Source of the DNA: Rallus limicola
Taxonomy: Eukaryota; Chordata; Aves; Gruiformes; Rallidae
NCBI GenBank assembly: GCA_022605955.1
Contig: JAKCOZ010000001.1
Location: 96,194,211 to 96,258,210, forward strand
Direction: 5' to 3'
DNA: 64,000 nucleotides
The translations under genes were made by a program, and so were the position numbers. Below, in pieces: positions 12,585 through 23,770 of this stretch (positions are counted from its first letter, which is position 1; each line of letters starts with the position of its first letter). The notes under the pieces were generated by a model. The model saw only the letters and a list, made by a program, of their open reading frames with translations. It had not been told where the DNA came from and searched no databases.

Positions 12585-14134
12585 TGCCATAACTTCAGCC
12601 AGCAGCTATGCCCCAAGCAGCTACTCTCTCACCTTCCTCCAGTGGGATGGGTAAAAGAATTGTAAGAGTAACAGGGGGAACACTTGCGGGTTGAGGTACA
12701 GACAGTTTAATAGGGAAAGTAAAAGCTGAGTGCACAAGCGAAGCAAGGCAAGGAATTCAGTCCCCGCTCCCCATGGGCCAGCAGGTGTTCAGCCATCTCC
12801 AGGAAAGCAGGGTTCCAGCATGCCTAATGGTGACTTGGGAAGACAAACACCATCACTCCAAATGTCTCCCTGCTTCCTTCTTCTCCCAGGTTTATATGCC
12901 GAGCATGATGTCATAGTGGTGACAAGCAGTGTCCATCAAAAATATGTACTGGAACCAGTGTTGTTTAATATCTTCATCAATAACATAGACAGTGGGATTG
13001 AGTGCACCCTCAGCAAGTTTGCAGATGACACAAAGCTGGGTAGTGCAGGTAACACACCAGAGGGATGGGATGTCATCCAGAGGGATCTGGTCAAGCTAGA
13101 GAGGTGGGCCTGTGCAGACCTCATGAAGTTCAACAAGGACAAGTGCAAATCCTGCACCTGGGTTGGGACCATCCTCATTGCCAATACAGGCTAGGGGATT
13201 AAGTGACAGAGAGCAGCCCTGCAGAAAAAGACTTGGGAATACTGATGGATGAAAAGCTGGACAAGAGCCAACAATGTGCACTCACAGCCCAGAAGGCAAA
13301 TTGCATCCTGGGTTGCATCAAAAGAAAGAAGTGTGGCCAGGAGATCGAGGGAAGTGATTCTCCCTTTCTACTCTTCTCTGGTGGAGTCTCACCTGAGTAC
13401 TGTGTCCAGCTTTGGAGCCCTCGACACAAGAAGGACACAGACCTCTTGGAGCAAGTCCAAAGGAAAGCCCAAAGGATGCTCAGAGGGCTGGATCATGTGT
13501 CCTACAAAGAAAGGCTGAGAGAGTTGGGCTTGTGCAGCTTGGAAGAAGGCTCAGGGAAGACCTTATAGTGGCCTTCCAGTACCTGAAGGGGCCCACAGGA
13601 AAACTGAAGAGGGCATGTTTGTAAGGGCATGTACCAATAGGACAAGGAGCAATGGTTTTAAACTAGAAAATGGGAGATTTAGACCAGACATTAGGAAGAA
13701 GTTCCTCACTATGAGGCTGGTGAGACGCTGGAACAGGTTGGCCAGAGAGGTGGTGGAGACCTCATCCCTGTAGGCATTCAAAGTCAGGCTTGATGAAGCT
13801 CTGAGCAACCTAATCTAATAAAGATGTCCTTGCTTACTGCAGGGTGTGGGGGGGCCTTTAAAGGTCTCTTCCAACCTAACTTGTTCTATGATATGATATG
13901 CAATATCCCTGTGGTCAGTTAGGGGTCAGCTGTTCTCGCTGTGTCCCCTCCTAGCTTCTTTATGGTTGCGGGGTGGGAGAGGGAGGGATGTGAGAAGGAG
14001 CAGAAGGCTTGGCTCTGTGTAGGCACTGCTCAGCAGTAACCTCTATTACCAGTATTGCTTTCAGCACAAGTCCAAACCATAGCCCCATACTAGCTGCTAT
14101 GAAAAAAATAACTATCCCTGTCAACACCAGCACA
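12585..14134 (-). mobile_element. Solo endogenous-retrovirus LTR, split by a CR1 insertion
   Basis: The LTR reads on the minus strand in two parts, 14134-13891 (U3) and 12915-12585 (end of U3, R and U5). Its promoter TATAAA is at 12896-12891 and its ATTAAA polyadenylation signal at 12711-12706, followed by a TCTGTACCTCAACC run like that of the plus-strand LTR at 54.57 kb. Both ends can be placed at TG...CA. I recognise the pattern as an abundant avian LTR, probably of the ERVL type; the subfamily name needs a library. No internal retroviral genes are present. No clear target duplication was found at the outer ends. Confidence 0.75.
12916..13890 (+). mobile_element. CR1 LINE, 5'-truncated, nested in the LTR
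   Basis: A copy of about 975 bp covering the end of ORF2 and the 3' UTR. Frame pieces show the reverse-transcriptase palm with FADDTKL (about 13018-13038), then [17 protein letters not shown], [13 protein letters not shown] and later [11 protein letters not shown] segments, spread over shifted frames. It ends in an octamer-type tail near 13890. The frames are broken by shifts and stops, so it is inactive. LTR sequence resumes immediately on both sides (TCATA before, ATATGATATG after), which proves the insertion order. Confidence 0.9.
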
Positions 14135-15858
14135 ACACAGATGTTTTAAAATCTGCTTATGCATACACACAAGTATCAGTAACATTTTATTTTAAAGAAC
14201 TATTTATCATGAAGAAGTTAAAGAACTGGTAATAATAAGTAACCTCATTATCTATTAGCCAAAAACCCAGATTAGACTTACTATCCCAAGTGAACCAAAG
14301 TACTTTAAAACGTGCTTCAATCCTGTGCAGCAAAGATACATTTGAAATACAGATTAAGGTGGTCTGTTTCACTACAAAACCTGCAGTTGATATTAGAAAG
14401 CAAGTGAAGGAATTGGAAGCAACAAGCATGTTTAACTTTTTGATAGCTGCTTGATCTCTGCCTACAAAGTTAGCATTCTGCCAAGATCACAAATAGTTCA
14501 GGAAAAAACCCCAACATTTTAATAAAGGAGGTGACACAGCCTTATGCAAGTCTTCCAACCCTTCCAAACTAATAATTGCACAAGTCAGTATCCAAAGTCA
14601 GACTGATCACAAAGCCATTTGTCATCAACTCACCCTATGTTTAAGCAGAGAAACTACTTTGTACTTGGCCTTTGATTTTTTTTTTGTTTTTTAAACCTTT
14701 TTGATGCTTACCTAACCTTCAGCTATGCAACTAAATAGTTTACAGAATAAAAGCAAAGCAGGAGTATTGAATAAAAAACCACAACATTTTTTGTTTGCTT
14801 GTTTGTGTTTTTTAGAACAAATCTCAGAGGAGATTAGAACTACCTTCACCATCCATTCAAAACCACCATTTACTGGTTCAGGTAGTAGAATCTATCCCTA
14901 GGCATATGAAAATGAAGTGTAAGAAGTACAAATACTACACAGATTGCCATCACAGCCTACAGTATGACTGTCTATCTGTCAATAACCTGTATCTTACTCT
15001 GACAGACACTGTAAAACTACTATAAGAGCAGGAAGACAAAATATGAAAATAGCAATCAATTGCATTGATACAATATGCTACACTTATAAGTAGCATTAAA
15101 GAAAAAAGGAAAGCGTTTAGGTCAACTAGATAGAATGATATCTTGATCAACAACTCACTTTTCTTTCCTCATGTGTGCCTAACTGCGATGTCTTCATTAG
15201 TAAATCCGCTGCGTTAAATTAATCCCTTTTAGCTACTTAAGGCTTAGAACAGCTCACATCTGCCATTCCTGACAATAAGTTCTACAGGATACAGCAAAAG
15301 ACAAGATGCATGTTGTATTAAAACTGCTCATCTGATAAATTTCACCACATAATTCTACCACTAGAAATAACAGAAACTATATTAGACCATTCATCCCATG
15401 TTTTGTTAACAGTATGTCAATTTAAAAGGGTTTTTTCTTCTCCCTCCTCTCTCGTCCCCCTCACTCAGCTCGACATCTATTAAAAAAAAATTCAAAATAC
15501 ACATATTCAAATATATAATTAAATTTTACCTAATATGTAGCCCAAAATTTACACATATTTAAGACATCTAAGTCAACTTCTTATATAAAATCCTGCTAGA
15601 CACGTAGCAGTTCGTTTCCTTTATGTCAGTACACTTCACAAAAATTAACAAAACACCACTATGTAAAATATTTTTCAAGTACTTCATATAAAAAGACTTC
15701 TGATAAACCAGAAAGTCTTTTTACAAATAGTTTTCCAAATCTATTATTTTTTAGACACAAATAATGATGTGTTCTACTTTCAAACAAGGATATAAATAAA
15801 TTAGCATGCAACAAATTCTGTAATCTTCTTTAATAAAATTGTCCCCTAATTAGCCAAG

Positions 15859-15864
15859 AGATAG

Positions 15865-15913
<49 letters not shown>

Positions 15914-15914
15914 T
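15859..15914. repeat. (GATA)n microsatellite
   Basis: About a dozen perfect GATA units after an imperfect start (ATAGAGATAG). A tetranucleotide array of this length is usually polymorphic; it also offers many GATA-factor cores. Confidence 0.95.
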
Positions 15915-16182
15915 GCAATTTGTCAGTCTTCAATTTTTAAGTTGTTTCGCTTCATGGTACTGGAAGAGAACAAAAATAACTCAATAAATATGACTGAAGC
16001 ACTGGTTTAAGTTCCACATTTGATCCTTCACTCCTCTTCCATTCTTCTCCCAACTAAAAAAGCCAGTTACAGGACTTTAGCTCCAAAGCTTCAGTCCAGC
16101 AGACATAAAAGCAAGAACAGGAAAACAAAAACTCTCCAGCCAACAGCAGTACCACACTTATTGCTCTTCCCCTGGAGGAAGG

Positions 16183-16302
16183 ATAGAATCATAGAATCAT
16201 TTAGATTGGAAAAGAACTTTAGGATAATCAAGTCCAACTGTAAACCTAATGAACATTGGATAGAGGCAGACTTGACACAAAGCGCCACATCTACCATACA
16301 CC
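16183..16302 (-). mobile_element. CR1 LINE 3' fragment
   Basis: Begins with ATAGAATCATAGAATCATTT and the TTGGAAAAGAACTTTAGGAT block of a CR1 3' UTR in reverse, then AAGCGCCACATCTACC, also a CR1-type phrase. It is interrupted or ended by a second CR1 at 16303. Confidence 0.85.
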
Positions 16303-16490
16303 CATAGAATGGTTTGGGTTGGAAGGTACCTCAAAGATCATCCAGTTCCATCCCGCTGCCAGGCCTTGGGCAACCTGGTCTAGTAAAGGGTGTCCCTTCC
16401 CATCCAAACTGGCCTGGAACACTGCCAGGGAGGGGGCAGCCACAGCTTCTGTGAGCAGCCTGTGTCAGGGCCTCATCAACCTCACAAAAG
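16303..16490 (-). mobile_element. CR1 LINE 3' fragment, second subfamily
   Basis: Begins with CATAGAATGGTTTGGGTTGG and continues through the ACCTGGTCTAGT and CACTGCCAGGGA blocks of the CR1 3' UTR in reverse, fading out near 16490. Its tail type differs from the neighbour at 16183, so this is a separate insertion in the same orientation, possibly into the older copy. Confidence 0.85.
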
Positions 16491-16869
16491 ACAAGAAATT
16501 GCAATTCCTTGAGATCCTCCAGGGAAATTGGGAAAAGAAAGCCACATGCTTTCCGTCACTCATGCTCAACAGAGTCCTGGGTAAATAATAATGTATCCTG
16601 CAATAATTTATATGTCTTTCCACATGACCATCTTTCATAAAGTTCAAAAGACCACCATTGAGTGTTAAACGACTACCTGTCATGAGCAAATGATGTTAGG
16701 CAATTTTAATGTCGCTGAGCATTTGAATTCCTACCAGATATAAGGAAATAAGGTCCCTGTCTCATATTGATTTACTTTCTTTATCCCTAAGTTGTTTTGT
16801 TTATTAATTAAAAAAGAACAGCTATAGCATTTTAAACATTTTTGACAAATCTTTCAACCATGTGTAAAT

Positions 16870-17165
16870 AAAAGAGGCAGGAGCAGATTTCCTTCACAGA
16901 TCTAACATTGACATTTACCCTGACCTAGAGGGAACACCTTCCTAAGCAATAAGAAATAGTTCCCTTTCAACGCCAATTCAGTCCTAAGGGAATGCCAATT
17001 ATGCCAAGTCTGCAAAACCAGATGTATGGCGATTTTGTAATATGGGCTTCTTTATGCCAGGGACAAAGCTAAAACCATTTATCTCAATTAATTTAGGATT
17101 TAGGGATTAATTTAAATTGGTGTCTTGGAGGTAAAAGGCCACCATTTCATCCAACGATGCACAAA
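16870..17165. promoter_or_regulatory. Candidate conserved non-coding element
   Basis: A non-repetitive block keeping isolated CpGs (CAACGCC, GGCGAT, AACGATG) and paired CAATTAATTTAGG and GGATTAATTTAAATTGG homeodomain-like motifs. The texture is enhancer-like; not verified by alignment. Confidence 0.25.
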
Positions 17166-19334
17166 TACCTCTTTTTTACAATAAACATGAAGGAGGCACA
17201 TTTACATTTTTCAGACTACATTTTTACCCTCAAAACTGTATGCCTTCCACATATTTTTTTTTTTTTTTTAAGGGGTAGTGCCATTTTAACAATGGCTAAG
17301 TTTTGACAGTCCAAATATGACTTTCAAATCAAATGGTTTAAAGGAGTGGTCAGTTGCCCTAAAATGACAAAATCTAACTAATAAAACACATGATAATTGA
17401 TTGAAATTCCTCAAATTAGGAGATCATTTCTAGTTTACAAATAACACTAATAAGCAACATCAGATTTCTACTTTCTCAAGTGCTGCTGAAATTGAAAGGC
17501 ATTTTGAAACACACATAAGAATAAAATAAGTGAGGAAACATAGATTAGTGAAACAGTTAGAATAATTCTTCAAAATATTCCAACAGACCATAGTTGTCCA
17601 TATAGGGTCAAAAATCCCTTCAATTTTACAACACCAGCATTTGTGCTGTCTCAAACCACCGAAGTTTCATTCGGCCTTTGGGCAAACACTGTGCAAGAAC
17701 ATCACACAGTTGCGTAAGTTTAGACACCACAATAATCCACAGTTTTGACCAAGACCTACTAATTAAAAAGAATGAAAAAGAGGCCAAAGTCTGACATGTC
17801 CACTTCTGCACTGAGCTAAGTTTATGATGGCTATGTGTCAGGAGACAATTGCCTTCTTCATATATGGCATCCTCTCATGATACAAGAGGTGGTGTAACGC
17901 ACTGTGTATCAATCTTTGCACAAAGAAAATTCATGCGACAAGATATGCCTACAGGAGTATTAGCCTGTTAAATCCTAAGGTGTGTCTTCAATAAAGGAAT
18001 CTCTCACCAGGTTTCAATATTCTGAATTGTCATTTTGAACTTCTTAAGAAGCGTTTCTCACTTACCTCCAAAGGATCTCACTGAAGTGAGCAAGAAGTGC
18101 CAGATGGCAGGAATATTATGTTCTAACAATATTTCTCTAAAAGTTCCAAATATTTGGTCTATCAAAGAGACAGGCATTCTGCCAGACAGTTAGCCAGATC
18201 TATCATCATTGTCTGTCTCATTTTGTCAAGGGAAGTATTCTGAAGCATATGTATTGATTTTTTTCTCCATGAGTGGGAAGGGGAACAAGAGCCAGTGACA
18301 TTTACATTATATCAGGTATATATTCCGTGAACACTCAAACACCTTAGTGGACTGATCTCCTATCCTATTTTTGCCATATTTACTGGCAGTGAGCAAATCC
18401 TCCAAAAATCCTTACAGGGCAAAAGCTCTTCCATTACTGGAAAAGAAAAACAAAGCCAGCAAGACCTACTTTTAAAGAAGGTATTACTGAAACTACAGCA
18501 ATATTTTTGCTGATTTTGACATATTCAGAAAGGAGCAAAAGAACTTAATGATACATCTGTGAGATGGTTATTTATTTTTCTACTGTGTTTCTTTTGCTTA
18601 AGTTGTTTTAGTCCAGTTGGTAGACCAAAACTGCTACTCTGTTTTTTTCAAAACTTCCCTTCTCTGCCCTTTGGATCTAGTTTTTTCCAGGAAAAGGTAG
18701 CTCATATTATAAGCACTTGAAAAAGTGCTCTACATAACTTCTTTCTTGAGACAAAGAAAAATCTTTAGTCATTTGTCCTACAATTTATCTACCTGTCCCC
18801 ACATTCAGACACTATTAACAAATATTTTAATAAGAGCATTCATTCTTTTCCTCAAAAATATTATAAGTAAATACCACTAAGCGATGTTAAGTTCTGCTAA
18901 CAATAATTTTCTTTGCCATTTAAAGCAAAAAATAAATCCAAGCAAAAGTAATAAGCAATATCTATTTATAGCCCTCCAAGAAATCTGTACCAAGAATATA
19001 TGCAATAGAATCATTGGTTGATTCGTTTCTTTGGCTTATAACACCCAATTCAGTTTTATTTATATCACATGCATGTGCAACCAATTCATACCAAGTTATA
19101 AAAAAGCTTTAAGCAAGCAAGCTACATTCTGAAACACCTTCTGAACATTCAGCACAGAATATTAAAGACTTTATTTCTTTTCCCTGTACTCAATGTACAG
19201 GTTCTTAGATAGCACTGTTCTTTTCTACAGTTCAATTTCTCCACTCCACTCCAAAGTCTCACTTCCAAAGAAACTTGTTGAGAATTCTGGAGCTCAGCTA
19301 GTTGAACTTGAAACCTTCCTTCTAAAGTAGGTTT

Positions 19335-19480
19335 AAGAATTATGACCCCGCGAGTCTTGTACATAAAAAAACTGGACAAGAATTGTATTTAGATGGGAGA
19401 CCACTTGCCCTATAGTGGCCTGGCTGCAGGATGTGGACTAGCAATAGTTGTGGTTGAGCCAGAACCAGAACTGAGTCCCA
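19335..19480 (+). mobile_element. Possible 5S rRNA-derived SINE remnant
   Basis: At 19392-19402 the sequence GATGGGAGACC is identical to part of the 5S rRNA internal promoter. The surrounding 26 bases agree with 5S rRNA at about 20 positions by eye. The 5S box A region is not clearly visible. SINEs with a 5S-derived head (SINE3, AmnSINE1) are known in vertebrates, including birds. Chance similarity or a degenerate 5S pseudogene are alternatives. Confidence 0.3.
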
Positions 19481-22347
19481 CACACCAATCACTCCCCTAC
19501 CCCCACATCCCATGGCAGGACCATGAGGAGAAAAAGCAGACAAAGGCAAACCATGGAACAGGGTAAGGGTAATTTGCTTGGGACAGCACAGGGAGGGGGA
19601 AAAAATGAAAAAGAACTTATGACTGAACACACAAATGATGTTAACAAGGCACTTCCTGACCCGATAACCAACCAGACACTCAGCCTGCACTTAGACTGTC
19701 CTGGACCCGCCTCTCCACAACCATCCCCTTCAATGGGGAGCGGGACATCATGTGGTGTGGCCAGCTCAGCTCACCAGTGCAGGCTTCTTAGGAAAATCAA
19801 CTGTGTCCTGGACGGAACCAGGACACTGATTAATCAGGTAGCATGCCTTTAGTGGAATCCATATTAAAATTAACAGTTTAAATAGTGTTACAGACTTCTT
19901 TGTCAAGCTGCTGACCACACTGCACATTACTGGATGTGTCCTGCATCATTAACTTGGCTTCTCACTAGTTGAGACTAGCATAGGTGAAGCTCCTGGCATC
20001 TGTTAACCCTTTTGATTACAGCTCTGTTTCATTTTAAGTCAATCTCTTAAACTGTGTGGTTACTGGGAAAAATTCCCACCACACAACAACAGCAGAAAAC
20101 CAAACATCAATTTCCTTTTTTGCATTAACCTTCCACATTGCTCAACACTGGAAAACAAAACTTTGGCCACACTAATGTTGATGACAAAGTTTCCAGCATC
20201 CTCCGTTGAGTCAGGATTTCATATACAAGTTATACCCACTACAAAACATCACATTTGTTCTTCAATACAACTAAGATAAACTGTGAATTAAAAAAATAAT
20301 TAAAACAATACAAAACAAACTTTCACCCAAAAAGTATTTCACCCAGCTAACACGGTAAGTTAAGAGAGTTCTTTACAAGACACATTGCACAGTATATGTT
20401 GTATTATGTACACTCTATAATATATCATGTATAGTTTATTACACACAAATTAAGTCTTAAAATAATAATTTTAACAGTAGTATCAGCACAATACTTTCCT
20501 TGAATGCTGGTAATATGGTTTATGCCTACTTTTATGCCATCTCTTACCTTTTAATATTGATTGTCTGTATATAGCAATGCACAGCATTTTAAAAATTCCA
20601 TTTGTTTAAGCTTAATTGCCCTGAAAGGTATCGCTATTTTACAAATAGTTGGACTTTATCAATTTATAAGACTAGGAAACCTGAAAATTCACTTGTAAAC
20701 ATAATTACCTGTGATTATCTCTCGACTGAAGGAGAGAATTCTCCAGAGCAGAGCGGAGACTTAAATGCTTAAAAATTACAAGATAGACTTGAGACATGGT
20801 TAAATGTTCAGGAAGGTGCCTCCTTCCAACCTCACACAAAATTTGGTGGGTTTTTTTTTAAAAAAAATTTATTCATTCATTCAAGCTACTTGTTAGGGTT
20901 GATAGGATATTCTGCTTCCACAAAATGTTACCTATTCACACGGAATTCACCAAGTAATCCTGCCAAAGAACAAAGTTTTATACTTCTGCTTCCATCACCA
21001 ACATTGCCATCCCCTCAACTTTTCCTGGGTTTGTGGCTATTTTCCTTCCTTTCATTCATGATATTCAAGCAACATTGTTAGAAAATACCAACCTAAACTG
21101 CTCAGAGAAGAATGACATGAACAGAAAAAAGCTGGAAAAAAACCCAACCAACAACCCTAAAACAATCAACAAGAAAACAAGCTAGAAGAAGCTATGATAT
21201 ATAAGGAAGCAAGCTACCTGAATGGAACATGGAACGAAGTAGCAGCCAAGCAGCACAAGGAATTAAAAATCTATAAACACCAGAGCATGTTTTTTCTCTA
21301 GAATAGATCTAGACATTTCAACTTCAATGATTTCTGTGTAGTAAGATAAGGCCTTTCATTTTCTGGGCTATGCAAAGGGAAATGTTCTAGAATTACAAAC
21401 ACAAAGCATTGACAGTGAGATTTCATATTTGAAACTTGACAAGCAAGCTGCACACATCTTTCCTTACAGCAAAAACATAGGAAATAGATTTAATAGGAGC
21501 AGAGAAAGACAGAAAGAATAAGATATGACAACAGATTTGTTCCATATCACATGACAGGAAAAGTGTACATAAACCTGCCTTAATTTGTTACTCGTCAACT
21601 TCAATTTTGTAGCCATAGCCGGTCCTTACCTAGATAGATGTATACTGCTTAGTCTGAAAGAAGTTTATCCTATAAGTTAATTGGGCTCTGAGGGACAGGT
21701 AAGTTCTCTGAAGAAATGATGCGCCATTTGGTACATTAAGTCACATGAAGAGGGAAATGCAAGAACATAAAGGTCAAACAGCTGAATGACACCTATCAAA
21801 AATAGGTTTCCTCTATTTTCAGACAGGTCCAGAACTACCTCTTCTTTCCTGACTTCTTCCTTAGCCTAGTTAGACTCCCAGAAACACATAGCAGATTACA
21901 GAGGGAAAAGATCAGGAAGGACAAGCATAGCTCAGTGTTTCTCACAGCAATGTCTGCTCCCCTAGCCCCTGTCCCAAATCTCACAGTGCTGAATCACCCT
22001 CTACATCTTTTCTTTCTCATATTGCAGTGCAGCAGGACTATCAAGTAGCAGGAAGGAAAACTGTTGCTGGAGGACAGATTCACAGTTGATGATTCTACCA
22101 TTCTTGTCCTCCCAGACCTCAAAAGTTGCCTTTCTTTAAATGACAGGTAAAGAGATGCAGCAGCAAGGGCAGTTCAAGTTATCCCTTCCTCCTTCACCTT
22201 TTACACTAGCACACCTCTGCCACCATCAACTGTATTCTGAGAGACCAGATCTCATCCTCCTTTCTGCCATGGAGCTCCCCACTAGTAATGAGCATGTCCT
22301 TTATATATTAACACACCAACAGTTAATCTGATGTTGCTAACCAATAC

Positions 22348-23170
22348 CATAGACTATCCTGAGTTGGAAGGGACCCATCAGGATCACTGAGTCCAACTCC
22401 TGGCTCCACACAGGGCCAGCCAAGTCAGAGCATGGGACCAAGCACATCGTCCAGGTGCTTCTTGAGCCCAGCCAAGCTGGGTGCTGTGACCACTTCCCTG
22501 GGGAGCCTGTTCCAGTGCCCAACCACCCTCTCAGTAAAGAGACTCTTCCAAATATCCAGTCTAAACCTCCCCTGTCACAGCTTCATGTCATTCCTTTGGG
22601 TTCTACCCCTGGTCACTACAGAGAGGAGATCAGCACCTGCCCCTTCGCTCCCCCTCATCAGGAAGCCACAGACCGCGATGAGGTCTCCCCTCAGTCTCCT
22701 GTTCTCCAGGCTGAACAAACCAAGGGACATTAGCCTCTCCTTGTTAAAGCTTCCCCTCCAGATCCTCAATGCCCTCCTCTGGACACTCTCCAATATTTTT
22801 ATGTCCCTCTTGTACTCTAGCGCCCAAAACTGCACCAAGTACTTGAGGTGAGGCTGCATCAGCACCCAGTACTTGAGGTGAGGCTGCATCAGCACAATCC
22901 CCTCCCTGGACCGGCTGGCAATGCTGTGCTTGATCCATCCCAGGATGCAGTTGCCCTCCTGGCTGCCTGGGCACACTGCTGCTCATGTTTAACCTGCTGT
23001 CAACCAAGACCCCCAAAACCGTCGCAGCATGACTGGCCTCCAGCATCTGATCCCACAGTCCGTATGTGCAGTCAGGATTGCCCCTTCCCAGGTGCAGAAT
23101 CCAGCACTTGCCCTTGTTACAACTTCATTTTGTTGGGGATTGCCCAGAATTCTGATCTGTCCAGGTGATC
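22348..23170 (-). mobile_element. CR1 LINE, 5'-truncated
   Basis: About 820 bp in reverse orientation. The 3' UTR starts at CATAGACTATCCTGAGTTGG, followed upstream by ORF2 C-terminal sequence whose minus-strand frames show LKYLVQFWALEYKRDIKIL, then QRRALRIW and LMSLGLFSLENRRLRGDLIA. The reading frame is broken several times, so it is inactive. It contains an internal 30-bp duplication. The long plus-strand frame over it is only its complement. Confidence 0.9.
22838..22895 (-). repeat. 30-bp tandem duplication inside the CR1
   Basis: AGTACTTGAGGTGAGGCTGC and the following ten bases occur twice, starting at 22838 and 22868. The period is divisible by three, so the minus-strand frame is kept and repeats the ten-residue unit LMQPHLKYWV / LMQPHLKYLV. 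Confidence 0.9.
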
Positions 23171-23589
23171 CACATGCAGTGACAAAGTATCTGTTTTCCC
23201 ACACAGTTAGCAAAAACGACAACAGTGCTTTTAGGCAAACACTTAAGAACAACCGAGGCAACATCTATTTTAATTTATGAGGGGAAAACCCTGAGACTCA
23301 ACCTTTCAGATTTCAGTGAAGTAACTGAAAACCCAGTTGTACTGAAGTTACTCCTAAAGTCTCTGTGGACCACAAAGAAAAATAAGAAAACCCCACCACA
23401 CATAGAAGAAACACACACACACTCCGTTCTGCCATCAGCAGACTGCAAGATAGAGCCAGTTCCCCGTAATTTACCTTACAACCCTTACATCTTCATCTTT
23501 CCCCAGGGGCAAATTTAGGCCTGACCTAAACAAACACAGATTCCATTAAATTACACTGGGACTGAATCCAGTACTGCCAGGTCACCCAA

Positions 23590-23770
23590 TACCCTCACAA
23601 ATATGGGTGAAGCCTATTTTGTTCAAATGAGAATAGCAAATTGGAACAAGTTGATGCACTATTTTTCCAATTACATCATCATTGAGTTTCTCTATTATCT
23701 GCATGTCGCTAAATTGAGTCAACAAGATAGTCTAAATTGGTAATGAGACCCTTAGCCATCCACCACTTAT
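23590..23770. promoter_or_regulatory. Candidate conserved non-coding element
   Basis: A non-repetitive AT-rich block with CAAATTGG, CCAATTACATCATCATTGAG and TAAATTGGTAATGAG motifs directly beyond the CR1. Enhancer-like by texture only. Confidence 0.2.

Noticed and set aside
12730..13194. 154-codon plus-strand frame
   Set aside because: A chimera of antisense LTR and CR1 reverse-transcriptase sequence across the insertion junction; not a gene.
22432..22851. 139-codon plus-strand frame
   Set aside because: It is the complement of the minus-strand CR1 copy.
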